Shown one piece after another: positions 49,793 through 59,970 of a stretch of DNA of 64,000 bases (the first letter of the stretch is position 1; every line of letters starts with the position of its first letter). Both the position numbers and the translations under genes were made by a program. The stretch is from NCBI GenBank assembly GCA_019637915.1, contig JAHBUV010000001.1:62001-126000 (forward strand), in the 5' to 3' direction. This stretch comes from Pseudobdellovibrionaceae bacterium (GTDB taxonomy: Bacteria > Bdellovibrionota > Bdellovibrionia > Bdellovibrionales > Bdellovibrionaceae). The notes below the pieces were generated by a model, which was not told where the DNA came from, ran no database searches, and saw only the letters and a list, made by a program, of their open reading frames with translations.

Positions 49793-50281
49793 ATGTCGCG
49801 CACGACTCTGCACCTGGCCAAACAGAATTTCAAGTTCTCGGCCGCTCATTTCCTGATTTTCGATGAAAAGAGCGCCGAAAAATTGCACGGTCACAACTAC
49901 CAGGTGACCGTCGACCTGGAAGTGGCCGGGGAGGCCGATCTCGCCGGCCGCGGTTTTTTCGTCGATTTCAATGTCTTCAAGAAATTCATTAAGGCGCGCC
50001 TGGATCAGTGGGACGAGGTCGTGCTGTTGCCTGAAAAGCACACCGACATGAAGTTCCGCCGCGAGGGCTCTTCGCTGGAAGTGCGCTTCCGCGACCGTTT
50101 CTACGTGTTCCCGGCGAATGAAGTGATTTTGTTGCCCGTCACCAACACCAGCGTCGAGCAACTCTCGCGCCTGCTGGCGGAGGAGTTCCACGCCGCCTTC
50201 AAAGACCAGCACGTCGCCCGCGTGCGCGTTTCCGTCGAGGAAACCCGCGGCCAGGGCGCCTCGACGTCGATCCCCGGGTAA
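49793..50281 (+). CDS. PTPS-family T-fold protein (6-pyruvoyl-tetrahydropterin synthase-like)
   Basis: A 162-residue paralog-fold protein of the adjacent QueD, longer by an inserted stretch. Zinc ligands are complete: His19 in S-A-A-H, His32 and His34 in L-H-G-H-N. But no Cys precedes H-G-H (Glu29 is nearby, as in PTPS-III types) and the L-D-H catalytic pair reads L-D-Q-W-D. N-T-S-V-E-Q and V-E-E-T remain. Thus it may act on a different pterin or assist the neighbour. Only 14 bp separate its ATG from that of queD, with no Shine-Dalgarno; TTAAAA at 49780 could be the -10 of a leaderless message. Its stop is inside the long palindrome. Confidence 0.8.
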   Translation: MSRTTLHLAKQNFKFSAAHFLIFDEKSAEKLHGHNYQVTVDLEVAGEADLAGRGFFVDFNVFKKFIKARLDQWDEVVLLPEKHTDMKFRREGSSLEVRFRDRFYVFPANEVILLPVTNTSVEQLSRLLAEEFHAAFKDQHVARVRVSVEETRGQGASTSIPG

Positions 50282-50330
50282 CAGTTCCCTTTTTGTCGCG
50301 CGCCGCGCGACAAAAAGGGAACTGTTACCC
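50276..50330. repeat. Long perfect palindrome, copy B
   Basis: Two 27-base arms (50276-50302 and 50304-50330) flank a single C. The core CCCTTTTTGTCGCGC matches copy A at 43529, with one T:A pair changed to C:G on both arms, a compensatory substitution. The stop codons of both convergent neighbours lie within the arms. Function may be transcript protection or termination; the pairing is certain, the role is not. Confidence 0.88.
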
Positions 50331-51341
50331 GCCTTGACGGACTTCGTCGGCGCGCAGTTCTTTCTTCAGGTGATAGCTCCAGAAGCAGATGGTCGGTTCG
50401 GGGCGTCCCAGCCAGGCGTTGAACCACTCCTCGACGAAAGAGGGCGAGCCCGTGCAACCGACCGGGGCGATCTCCGCGAAGGCCTCGACGCGCTCGACGC
50501 GCCAACTCCAGGGCGAGTGGCCCTGGGAGTGGAAGTCGCGGTTTTCAGAAAAGCCTTTTTGAACGGCGGCGATGCGGGCGATGGTGATCTTGCGGCTCCG
50601 GGTCTTGATGATTTCCCGGGCCTCGCGGATCAGCGCCGCGTCTTCCAGGGCGATGACGAAGCTGTCCGTCTCGTCGTCCGAGCTCAGAAGAAAATAGCTT
50701 TTCCCCTCCGGCGCCGGCACCACGGCGGGTTCGCGCACGCGGGCCACGGCCGGCCACAGGCTCTTGCCCTCCAGCAGCTGCGCGCTCAAACGGGCTTCGC
50801 CCTCCAGGCGCAGGAAGGCGGCGCGCGGCGGCGGCGTGAGACGGTGGCTTTCGGTGGTGAAAGGACCGCTCAAGGGCAGACGGCTTTCGCCGAGGAAATT
50901 CTGATTCGTATCATAATACTTCAATCGAACTTGTTGTTTCTCCCGCGGGTGGAGGTTCTGCGCCAGCAACAGGAATTCCTGGGCAGCGGGGGCGAGGGAG
51001 AATTCCACCGACGGCGAGGTCAAGGCGCTCATCTGGAATTCCCCGCGGCAGCTCAGGCGCACCGAAAAGCGCCGGGCGTGATGCTTCAGCGCCAGGCTCT
51101 GCCCTTGCCCCAGGAGATCGCCCGCCGGGAGGCGGATTTCGGAGCGGGCCGGGGCGATGAAGGCCACCTCGTGCGTTTTGCGGCCGTCCTGGATGAGCAC
51201 CCAGAAAGGCGTGTCCTCTTTCTCGCGGTTCGCCACGGTCAGGCGCATCTCCTCGGGCGCGCAGGCCTGGGGCGCGTAAAGGGTCTCGGCGGCGGCCGGC
51301 AGGGTGAAAACCATCGTCAGGAGCCACGAAAGAGGTGTCAT
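50325..51341 (-). CDS. Secreted protein with BP74-like C-terminal domain
   Basis: A 338-residue exported protein (signal ends P-A-A-A). Residues 1-200 are beta-rich with Cys and no recognised family. From about 225 the sequence reads S-F-V-I-A-L-E-D-A-A-L-I-R-E-A-R-E-I-I, then I-A-R-I-A-A, P-W-S-W-R-V and F-x-E-I-A-P-V-G-C-T-G, the layout of the calmodulin-binding protein BP74 domain known from Dictyostelium and some bacteria. In amoebae BP74 is a secreted or adhesion-related protein; the bacterial role is unknown. Convergent with the PTPS-like gene, stop codon inside the palindrome. Confidence 0.7.
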   Translation of the reverse strand: MTPLSWLLTMVFTLPAAAETLYAPQACAPEEMRLTVANREKEDTPFWVLIQDGRKTHEVAFIAPARSEIRLPAGDLLGQGQSLALKHHARRFSVRLSCRGEFQMSALTSPSVEFSLAPAAQEFLLLAQNLHPREKQQVRLKYYDTNQNFLGESRLPLSGPFTTESHRLTPPPRAAFLRLEGEARLSAQLLEGKSLWPAVARVREPAVVPAPEGKSYFLLSSDDETDSFVIALEDAALIREAREIIKTRSRKITIARIAAVQKGFSENRDFHSQGHSPWSWRVERVEAFAEIAPVGCTGSPSFVEEWFNAWLGRPEPTICFWSYHLKKELRADEVRQGG

Positions 51342-51533
51342 ACCCTCTGCTTCGGTCGAGCTGGACTGGACTTGACGGGAGTCGGGTGAAACTGGACCTC
51401 GGGCCGGGTTTTTCGAGGGAAATTCAGAGCGGCTCCGGGGAACTCCGTCTCGTTCTCATTCGATTTTCAATTGGCCCTCGATCAAGGTCCGGGTCTCGCC
51501 AAACGCCTCTGAAAAGCGTTAAATCCGCCCCAC

Positions 51534-51769
51534 ATGACTCTCAATGACCTGCGGCCTCGCGCCGCGACCTCCCACGTTTACGAAATCGAAGCTTTGAAAG
51601 GCCCGGAAGAGGTCGTGCAGCGTTTGCGCGAACTGGGTTTTTGCGAGGGCGGTCGTCTGGAGGTCTTGGGCCGTTTGCCCTTCGGCGGCCCGTGGCTGGT
51701 GCGCTTGGGGGTGACGTCCTTCGCCCTGCGCTCGGAAGAGGCGCGTTGCGCCGAAGTGAAGGTGGTCGC

Positions 51770-51773
<4 letters not shown>
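51534..51773 (+). CDS. feoA: FeoA, ferrous-iron transport accessory protein
   Basis: A 79-residue SH3-fold protein: L-R-E-L-G-F-C-E-G-G-R-L-E-V-L-G-R-L-P-F-G-G-P-W is the FeoA core. It probably binds FeoB and modulates its activity. No Shine-Dalgarno precedes the ATG; TTAAAT at 51519-51524 could be a -10 giving a nearly leaderless transcript. feoB overlaps its stop as GTGA. A Fur-box search by eye in 51342-51533 found only weak matches. Confidence 0.9.
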
Positions 51774-53662
<1,889 letters not shown>

Positions 53663-53737
53663 AAGACGAACTGACAAGTGCCCCCGGATCAGGTCTGCTC
53701 AAAAGCAAGATCGAGACGAGCATTCACGGGAGGATCC

Positions 53738-54208
53738 ATGGAACAACATGTGGAATCTTACATGGTGAAAGGCCCCTACGTGGGCGAAGGACCTCAATCC
53801 GTCAAAGAAGCTCTGGAGGTGATGCGCGAATGCGAGATTCGCCATCTGCCGGTCGTGGAGGAAAACCACCTCATCGGCCTCGTCTCCGAGCGCGACCTCC
53901 GTGAAGCCATGGCCCTGCCGCAAGGGGCGAAGCTCCGCCTCGAGGACGTCATGAAGCGAAATGTCTACGTCGCTGAATCGAAAACCCCTTTGCGCGAGAT
54001 CATCCAGGAAATGGCGGACATGAAATACGGCTCGGTCGTCGTGGTTGACGGGTCCCGCGAAGTCGTCGGCATCTTCACCACCACGGACGCCCTGCGTTTG
54101 CTGAGCGAGATGCTGGAGGACGAGGACGAAACCGAGGACGAGCTGGCGATCGAGGATTACATGGAGTCCTGGCGCGACGACGACGAGCGGATCATCGGCC
54201 GCGTTTGA
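53738..54208 (+). CDS. CBS-domain protein with acidic tail
   Basis: A 156-residue protein consisting of a tandem CBS pair (Bateman module): Y-M-V-K-G-P-Y, H-L-P-V-V-E-E-N-H-L-I-G-L-V-S-E-R-D-L in the first, V-V-V-V-D-G-S-R-E-V-V-G-I-F-T-T-T-D-A-L-R-L-L in the second. These modules bind adenine nucleotides and act as regulatory units. The C-terminal 30 residues are strongly acidic (E-D-E-D-E-T-E-D-E-L). GGGAGG precedes the ATG at 53738. It may regulate FeoB, 75 bp upstream, or act on its own. Confidence 0.88.
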   Translation: MEQHVESYMVKGPYVGEGPQSVKEALEVMRECEIRHLPVVEENHLIGLVSERDLREAMALPQGAKLRLEDVMKRNVYVAESKTPLREIIQEMADMKYGSVVVVDGSREVVGIFTTTDALRLLSEMLEDEDETEDELAIEDYMESWRDDDERIIGRV

Positions 54209-56027
54209 AATAATAACGCCAGCGGTACCACCAGGAGGTTTTCTTGGTGATGGCGGCCGGTCCGTCCTCCGGAAAAACATTGATGCGAAAAACCGCGTGC
54301 GGATCCTCCTCGAGGAGAACGGCGCCGCGGTCCGTGTTGACGGCGTAGTCGTAACCCGCCCGGCGGGCGAGGTCGGCCGAGCGCTCGTCGATGTCGCCGT
54401 AGGTGAAAGCGAAGCTCGGGATCTTCACGCCGAACTCCTCCCGCAAGCGCCGCGCCGATTCGCGCAGTTCGTGCAAGGCCTCCTCGTCCCTCATTTCCGG
54501 CAGGCGCCGGTGGTGAAATCCATGGGAGCCGATCTCGAAAACCCCGGTGTCGAAGAGGGCGCGCCGTTCGGGGGCGGTCATCAGGGGCACTTGCGGGGCG
54601 GCTCCCTGGTCCCAGGTGTTGGCGCGCAAGGAGGCGTCGGCCAGCAGGAAGATCACGGCGCGGAACCCGAATTCCTTCAGCAGGGGGGCCGCCAGAGTGA
54701 GGTTGTTCAGGTAGCCGTCGTCGAAGGTCAGGATCACCGGGCGGCGTGGGAACTCGCTCAACGGCCGCCGGCCCTGTTTGAAATCCAGCAGGTCCTGAAA
54801 AGTCAGCGCGACCCTCCCGCGGCGGCGCAAGGCCCACAGGTGACGGCGGAAGGTTTCCCGGGTCACGAAAATCCGATGGGGGGTGTCGATCGGGGACTCG
54901 GTGACTTGATGGTACATCAGCACCGGGATGGGGCGGGGGTGGCGTTTCAGCAGGCGCGCCGACTGATAGATCGAGACGATGTCTTTCACGACCGTTTCCG
55001 CTTCGACCTCGCGGCGCACGCGCTCGGCGATCAGGGCCAGGTCTTCGGGGGCCGGCTCCTGGCCCCGCAGGAACTCCTCGATCTCGCGGCGGGCGAGGTC
55101 GGCGCGCAAGGGCGTGTCCTGCGCTTGCGGTTCGATGTCGCCGAAGTTGGAGAACAAGGCCGAGGGCAGATTCGCCGGGCGCAGCAAACCGCAGGTGGAG
55201 GCCTCTCCGAAAGCGAAGCAGGCTTTGCCCAGGGCCGCCGCGGCGAGGGCGATGCGGCCGCCGCCCACGATCAAGCCGTAGGAGGGGAAAATCCCCTCCA
55301 CTTGATCGACGAAGCCCAGATGCCGCAGGCGCGGCCCGTAGCGCGCCTGCAGGTCCCCCCATTGGCGGGCGGCGGGCGTGCGCGGTTCGGGAGGCGAACC
55401 GGCGAGGTGCATCTCCAGATCGGGGTGATTGTCCATCCACTCCGGCAGGAGATTCAAAAACTCGCGGGCGCGTTCGCCCTTCGGCCCCGTCCAGCGCGTG
55501 ACGAAGAGCCAGCGCCGCGGCGAAGAGGCCTGAGCGCGGACGCTGTCCGCCGAGGGCAGAACCAGCGGATTGCCCAGGACGCGGACCCGCGAGTCGCGCA
55601 CGTGGAAATCCTCGAGAAGATGTTTTTTCAGGGCCCCGCACACGGCGATGACCCTTTCGCCGTAGGTGTCGAACAGGCGTTTGCCCCAGGAGAAGTGCTG
55701 ACGGCCGTGCACCGTCGACACCAGGGCGGTGGGCAGCCCGCGGGTCGCCCACCAGGCGATGCGCACGGCGGCCCGCGAGTGGGCGTGCACGATGTCGATT
55801 TTTTCCGCGCGCAGATAGCGCCGCAGCCACCAGGCCTCACGCCAGCGGCGCCAGCCCCGGGCCTGATGAACGGGACGCGACACGAAGGGGATCGAGGTGG
55901 GCAGATGCCAGCGATCGGAGATCAGCGTGACCTCGTGGCCCTGGGCGCGCAGACCTTCGGCGAGAACCGCGGCATGGGCCTCGGCTCCGGTCAGATGGGT
56001 TTGCGAGAGAAGCTGGACAATCTTCAT
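54192..56027 (-). CDS. Glycosyltransferase-polysaccharide deacetylase fusion
   Basis: A 611-residue protein joining two enzymes. Residues 1-370 are a GT-B type glycosyltransferase (L-L-S-Q-T-H-L-T-G-A-E-A-H at the donor-side start, V-H-A-H-S-R-A-A-V-R, L-G-N-P-L-V, G-G-G-R-I-A-L-A-A-A-A-L-G-K near the nucleotide site). Residues 385-600 are a NodB deacetylase: L-M-Y-H-Q-V-T, I-L-T-F-D-D-G-Y with the metal Asp, and S-H-G-F-H-H with metal His residues. A sugar added by the first half could be deacetylated by the second on the same polymer. No signal peptide, so the deacetylase is cytoplasmic or membrane-facing, unlike most. Overlaps the CBS gene by 17 bp, convergent. Confidence 0.88.
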   Translation of the reverse strand: MKIVQLLSQTHLTGAEAHAAVLAEGLRAQGHEVTLISDRWHLPTSIPFVSRPVHQARGWRRWREAWWLRRYLRAEKIDIVHAHSRAAVRIAWWATRGLPTALVSTVHGRQHFSWGKRLFDTYGERVIAVCGALKKHLLEDFHVRDSRVRVLGNPLVLPSADSVRAQASSPRRWLFVTRWTGPKGERAREFLNLLPEWMDNHPDLEMHLAGSPPEPRTPAARQWGDLQARYGPRLRHLGFVDQVEGIFPSYGLIVGGGRIALAAAALGKACFAFGEASTCGLLRPANLPSALFSNFGDIEPQAQDTPLRADLARREIEEFLRGQEPAPEDLALIAERVRREVEAETVVKDIVSIYQSARLLKRHPRPIPVLMYHQVTESPIDTPHRIFVTRETFRRHLWALRRRGRVALTFQDLLDFKQGRRPLSEFPRRPVILTFDDGYLNNLTLAAPLLKEFGFRAVIFLLADASLRANTWDQGAAPQVPLMTAPERRALFDTGVFEIGSHGFHHRRLPEMRDEEALHELRESARRLREEFGVKIPSFAFTYGDIDERSADLARRAGYDYAVNTDRGAVLLEEDPHAVFRINVFPEDGPAAITKKTSWWYRWRYYFKRGR

Positions 56028-56059
56028 GCGCCCATTATTCTAGGTCGAGGGAGGTTGTC

Positions 56060-56467
56060 GTGCAAAACAAAGGACGGATGATTTGCGGCGTTGCCATCCT
56101 GGTGGCCTTGTCCGCCGGGGCGAATGAGACCAAAAAGGACGGCGAGCCGGCCCAGGTCGATCTTTCCGAAGTGAAAAGCGTGAAGCCTGCGGTGGAGGAA
56201 TCCCCTGAAGCCGCCGCCGCCCGCCAAGGGCTCGAGGTGGTCAATGCGGCGGTGAACGTCATCCGCAAGAACGACCGCACCGAGGTCGTCTTCCGCAACG
56301 GCGACGTCTACTACATGCCGAGCGGGAAAAACTACAACTCCATTTACAAAGCCTGCGAGGAGAGCGAACGCACGGGCCAGGCGATCTCGGTGGTGGTGAA
56401 CCCCCGCTCCAAGGTCATCGTTTCAGCCTCGGCGGGCGGCGGCTCCAAGGGCTCGGGCCCCAAATAA
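56060..56467 (+). CDS. Small secreted protein, unknown
   Basis: A 135-residue exported protein (signal peptide to about G-A-N). The mature part has a charged helix (A-A-A-A-R-Q-G-L-E-V-V-N-A-A-V-N-V-I-R-K) and a compact strand region V-V-F-R-N-G-D-V-Y-Y-M-P-S-G, then a Gly/Ser-rich tail. One Cys in Y-K-A-C-E-E. GTG start with GAGGGAGG just upstream. It diverges from the fusion gene with only 32 bp between starts and ends in a perfect terminator. No family known to me. Confidence 0.75.
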   Translation: MQNKGRMICGVAILVALSAGANETKKDGEPAQVDLSEVKSVKPAVEESPEAAAARQGLEVVNAAVNVIRKNDRTEVVFRNGDVYYMPSGKNYNSIYKACEESERTGQAISVVVNPRSKVIVSASAGGGSKGSGPK

Positions 56468-56474
56468 AAAAAAA

Positions 56475-56499
56475 GCCGGGTTGATCCCGGCTTTTTTTT
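56475..56499. terminator. Bidirectional Rho-independent terminator
   Basis: GCCGGG-TTGAT-CCCGGC flanked by eight A before and eight T after (stem 56475-56491, T-run to 56499). It serves both the gene at 56060 and the convergent endonuclease I gene. Confidence 0.93.
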
Positions 56500-56524
56500 C
56501 GTCTCTTCCTTTTTCAGGAAAGAT

Positions 56525-57397
56525 CTAGAAATCGCGGATGCGGTCGGCCAGCTGCGGGAAATCGATGAAGGGGTTGCGGCTGCCTTGGGCCTTGAAGATC
56601 TCGTTGTTGCGGGCGATCTCGTCCTGGTCCGGCGGGTCCATGCGGTTCCACTGGCGCAAGGTGGCTTCCTGCTCGGGATCGATGCGCAGTTCGTAGCGAA
56701 CCGAGAAGTAGAAGAGGGCGCGGGCGACATTGCCTTTGTGGCCTTGCGGCGGTTCGAACACCAGGCCCGAGCGCGACGAGGGCAGGCCGAAGCGGCCGTT
56801 GTCGCAGGCCAGGCGGCCGTTGCGTTGCTCCCGCACTTCACCGAAGGGGAAGCTCGAGCGCGTCGAGTTCATCTGCGAGTTGGTGGGATAGAGGTGGTGC
56901 AGGTCGGACTTCTGCTCTTCTTTGTTGAAGCGACCGCTGAAGCGGCTTTGCGGCCAGGTGTGCTCGACGTTGACGACGCGGTCGTCGGGGATCTGGCCCG
57001 GGCCCGGGGGGCGGCCGCGGAATTCGTTGGCGCCGACCACGCGCTCGCAATAAACTTCGCGAACGCCGTATTGGTTGCCGTTGCGGACGAGGTAGAAGTA
57101 GCCCATCAGGAACTGGCGGGCGCGGTTGTAACCGATGACCGTGTGGCGGTAGCAGCCTTGTCCGCTGCAGCGATCCATGATCTCGTCGGGGCGGCCGGGG
57201 ACGGCGCGATGGTCGGCGCGCAGGACGTAACGGATCAGATCCTGAAGCCCGTCGTTGGATTCGCCCATCGTCACGCGGCGGTAGAATTCAGCGCCGTAGT
57301 AGGAGATTTGCGGAACTTGTTGTTGTTGCGCGAAGGCCTGAGTCACCGTCGCTTGCAGACACAGAACACCCAGCAGAAGACCGAACCAACGGACCAT
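56525..57397 (-). CDS. Secreted endonuclease I (EndA/NucM family)
   Basis: A 290-residue exported DNase/RNase with signal peptide (ending A-F-A). The beta-beta-alpha metal site reads N-V-E-H-T-W-P-Q-S and the second hallmark is D-L-H-H-L-Y-P-T-N-S-Q-M-N-S-T-R-S. Additional Cys residues (D-R-C, G-C-Y, V-Y-C-E-R, L-A-C-D-N-G) suggest disulfides. It digests double-stranded DNA outside the cytoplasm, an activity well suited to nutrient scavenging from lysed cells. Preceded by a 214-bp non-coding gap; CGTATAAGT in it could be a -10 element. Confidence 0.94.
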   Translation of the reverse strand: MVRWFGLLLGVLCLQATVTQAFAQQQQVPQISYYGAEFYRRVTMGESNDGLQDLIRYVLRADHRAVPGRPDEIMDRCSGQGCYRHTVIGYNRARQFLMGYFYLVRNGNQYGVREVYCERVVGANEFRGRPPGPGQIPDDRVVNVEHTWPQSRFSGRFNKEEQKSDLHHLYPTNSQMNSTRSSFPFGEVREQRNGRLACDNGRFGLPSSRSGLVFEPPQGHKGNVARALFYFSVRYELRIDPEQEATLRQWNRMDPPDQDEIARNNEIFKAQGSRNPFIDFPQLADRIRDF

Positions 57398-57611
57398 CTT
57401 TCACCTCGTAGACAGGCATGTCGGTGCCTGGTAGAAACGCCCCGCCAATCCGGGACTTATACGAAACAGCTTGTTGTGCGGGGTCAGATCTCATTCATTT
57501 TCCCCGGCTTGTCGATGTGTTTTTTTCTGTATCAGGAAATTCTAACACGATTGATGCGTCATATCATGAAAAGAGGAAGCTGCCTTCTTTCAAGGGTCTC
57601 CGGCGGATGCC

Positions 57612-58835
57612 TTAAAGTTCGCTTGAAACCGCCGCGGAACGGTAGCTCCAGAACCGCGGCAGCAGCCAGATGCACGACAGGCAAGCCACCACGCAGATCG
57701 CGCCCCCGGAGACGATGGCGAAGCGGGTGCCCGTCAGGGGCGCTTGCAGGCCGATGCGCAGGTTCCCGATCAAGGGGCCGATCATATAACTGATCATCTC
57801 GACGCCCGCGAGACGGCCGCGTTTGTCGTTGGGAATGACTTCGTTCCACACGGTCGAGCGGTAGAGGCCGCTGACCATGTCGGCGGCCCCGGCGAGCGCC
57901 AGGAAAAAAACGGCCATCCACAGAGACGACGAAAAACCGAAGCCGATGATGAAAAGGCCCCACAGGGCCGCCGCCAGGATCACCATGCGCCCATGGCGGC
58001 GGGCGCGTCCGGCCCAGCCGCTCAGGAGCGCGACCCCCAGGGATCCCACCGACATCGAGGAGTACAGAAAACCCGCCGCCGTGCCGCCGCCCCATTTTTC
58101 CGCCAGCTCCGGATAAATCGCCACCGGGAAAGCGAAGGTCATGGCGACGATATCAACCAGGTAAGTCCCCACCAGCTCGGGCTTTTTCACGGCGAACTGC
58201 AAGCCCTCCTTGAAGCTCTCGACGGGGCTCACCTCCTGGGCGACCGGCGCGAAGTCGGTGTTCCTCATCCAGGCGACGAGGGCGAAGGCCCACAAAAAAG
58301 TGATCATGTCGATGAGGTAAGCGAAGCCCGCGCTGTGGGCGACCAGAAGCCCGCCGAGGGCGGGGCCGAGGATGGCGCCCGAGGTGCTGCGCAAGGACGT
58401 CAGGGCGGCGACGGCGGGAAAGTCCGAGCGGGGCACGACTTTTTGCGTGAGGGCTTCGAGGGAAGGCCGGTGAAAACCGTTGATCCCCTGCATGAACCCG
58501 GTGATCGCGAAAATCAGGATCACGCTCGGCGAGGACGACCAGGAGTTCAAAGCCAGCGCCAGAGCCCCCGCCATCAACAGCACCTCGCAGGTCAAAATCA
58601 AACGGCGGCGGTTCCAGCGGTCGGCGTAGGTGCCTCCCACCAGCCCGCAGAGCACGAGGGGCACGAGCTGCACGGCCCCCAGCAGGCCCACCAGGAAAGT
58701 GGATCCGGTGAGCTGGTGCACCTGGTAGGGGATCGCCACGTAGGTGATCATGCTCCCGAAAAAGGAGATGAGCTGACTGAAGTAGAGGAGGCGGAATTCG
58801 CGATGTCGGACCAGGGGCTTCAGATTGATGAGCAT
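57612..58835 (-). CDS. MFS exporter (EntS/MFS_3-like)
   Basis: A 407-residue transporter with 12 predicted helices. The N-terminus F-R-L-L-Y-F-S-Q-L-I-S-F-F-G-S-M-I and the loop G-G-T-Y-A-D-R-W-N-R-R-R-L-I-L (the MFS G-x-x-x-D-R-x-x-R-R motif) match EntS-like exporters. Members export siderophores, drugs or bacteriocin-like compounds. The substrate is unknown. Located alone on the minus strand, downstream of a small membrane protein gene 46 bp away. Confidence 0.92.
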   Translation of the reverse strand: MLINLKPLVRHREFRLLYFSQLISFFGSMITYVAIPYQVHQLTGSTFLVGLLGAVQLVPLVLCGLVGGTYADRWNRRRLILTCEVLLMAGALALALNSWSSSPSVILIFAITGFMQGINGFHRPSLEALTQKVVPRSDFPAVAALTSLRSTSGAILGPALGGLLVAHSAGFAYLIDMITFLWAFALVAWMRNTDFAPVAQEVSPVESFKEGLQFAVKKPELVGTYLVDIVAMTFAFPVAIYPELAEKWGGGTAAGFLYSSMSVGSLGVALLSGWAGRARRHGRMVILAAALWGLFIIGFGFSSSLWMAVFFLALAGAADMVSGLYRSTVWNEVIPNDKRGRLAGVEMISYMIGPLIGNLRIGLQAPLTGTRFAIVSGGAICVVACLSCIWLLPRFWSYRSAAVSSEL

Positions 58836-58881
58836 GCGCCATCAAGTCTAAGAAGGGACGGTCCGCTTGGCAAGGCGGGCT

Positions 58882-59088
58882 TCAGGGGGCGCCGGCGGGT
58901 TTGCGGCGTTTCAGGTGCTGCCGCAAGAGGAGGCCGATGAAAGCCACCCCCACGCCCAGCAGGCCCAGGAACAGAAGCACGAGGCCCACGACATAACCCG
59001 CGTTGGAGGGGTTGAGGAAATTGCCGGCGGTGTTGTTCGGAAACTGCTCTTGGGCGGCGGCGACGGCGGACATCAGAAGCCAGGACAT
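58882..59088 (-). CDS. Small membrane protein
   Basis: A 68-residue protein: N-terminal hydrophobic segment ending A-V-A-A-A-Q, possibly cleaved as a signal, an Asn-rich stretch (P-N-N-T-A-G-N-F-L-N-P-S-N-A), a transmembrane helix (about 37-59) and a basic end (R-Q-H-L-K-R-R-K). GGAGGAGG six bases before the ATG at 59088 supports this start over the upstream ATG at 59118. Possibly a regulator of the downstream MFS exporter, but this is only positional. Confidence 0.65.
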   Translation of the reverse strand: MSWLLMSAVAAAQEQFPNNTAGNFLNPSNAGYVVGLVLLFLGLLGVGVAFIGLLLRQHLKRRKPAGAP

Positions 59089-59164
59089 AAGACCTCCTCC
59101 GCGGCTCAGAATGGCCAAGTCCCCTGTTTTCCGCCAGAGAGGAAATCTTCATTTCAAACGAGCG

Positions 59165-59192
59165 AAAAAAAAGGACCGCCGGAGGGCGGTCC
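59165..59192 (-). terminator. Rho-independent terminator of the lipoprotein gene
   Basis: On the minus strand GGACCGCC-CTCC-GGCGGTCC is followed by eight T. It lies 25 bp downstream of the stop at 59218. Confidence 0.9.
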
Positions 59193-59217
59193 TTTCCCAT
59201 GACCTCGGAAGAGGGCT

Positions 59218-59841
59218 TTATTTCGTGTAGGTGACGCTGGTGTCGATCGAGGTCGGACGCTGTTCCGGCGTGCTGCGGTCGGCGGAGATGCCGCTTTGGC
59301 CCCATTGCAGCTTGTTGCCTTCGATGCGGACGATGTCGTACTGGTCGCGCGGGGTTTTGGTCCAGCAGCGGTCCAGCAATTCGTGGTTGCTGGTGTCGGC
59401 GGTGACGTCGCGTTCTTCATTGGTGACCCATTGGTCCGTGCCGCAGAACGAGACGTTGTTCATCAGGTCGCGGCCGGCGTCCGACAGCGGGGTGATCTTC
59501 ACCGTTTTCCAGTTGATGTCGATCTTGTGGTTGCCGCCCTCGATGCTGTCGAAATTGCCGTAAGAGCCGACTTCCTCCACTTTCACCGTGGCTTCCGTGC
59601 AGTTGTCGGTGCCGTAGATCGTGGTGATGTGACGGATGTCGTTCTCGATGCGGTACTCGTCCTGCTGCGAGGACAGTTTCAGCAGGTCGAGGGGCAGATT
59701 GCGGCATTCGGCCTTCCAGGTGCTCATCAGGCCGGTCTCATTGACCTGCGGGTCCACGGCGTTGCGGATATCGCCGTTGTTGCCGCGGCTGCAAGCCGCC
59801 ACCGTCAAACCCATCACCGCCATCATCATCAACTTCTTCAT
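59218..59841 (-). CDS. Lipoprotein of unknown function
   Basis: A 207-residue lipoprotein with lipobox V-A-A-C. The mature region has four Cys (E-C-R-N, D-N-C-T-E, F-C-G-T, R-C-W-T), likely two disulfides, and a beta-rich core (H-K-I-D-I-N-W-K-T-V-K-I-T, Y-D-I-V-R-I-E-G-N-K-L-Q-W). AGGAG is seven bases before the ATG at 59841, better than the ATG at 59847. No family recognised. Monocistronic, with its own terminator. Confidence 0.78.
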   Translation of the reverse strand: MKKLMMMAVMGLTVAACSRGNNGDIRNAVDPQVNETGLMSTWKAECRNLPLDLLKLSSQQDEYRIENDIRHITTIYGTDNCTEATVKVEEVGSYGNFDSIEGGNHKIDINWKTVKITPLSDAGRDLMNNVSFCGTDQWVTNEERDVTADTSNHELLDRCWTKTPRDQYDIVRIEGNKLQWGQSGISADRSTPEQRPTSIDTSVTYTK

Positions 59842-59970
59842 CTGCATTCTCCTTGGTTAGGTTTCGTTCACGGACACAGCCGTGATGTAACCAAGGCTGT
59901 GTCGGGACGCAAACCGCGGAGTGCGGATATCCAGAAATGGCGAACACTTGTCGCGGAAACGTCAAGCGCG

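Noticed and set aside
51342-51533. Fur box upstream of feoA
   Set aside because: Only weak resemblance to the 19-bp Fur consensus in TTCTCATTCGATTTTCAA; not enough to annotate.
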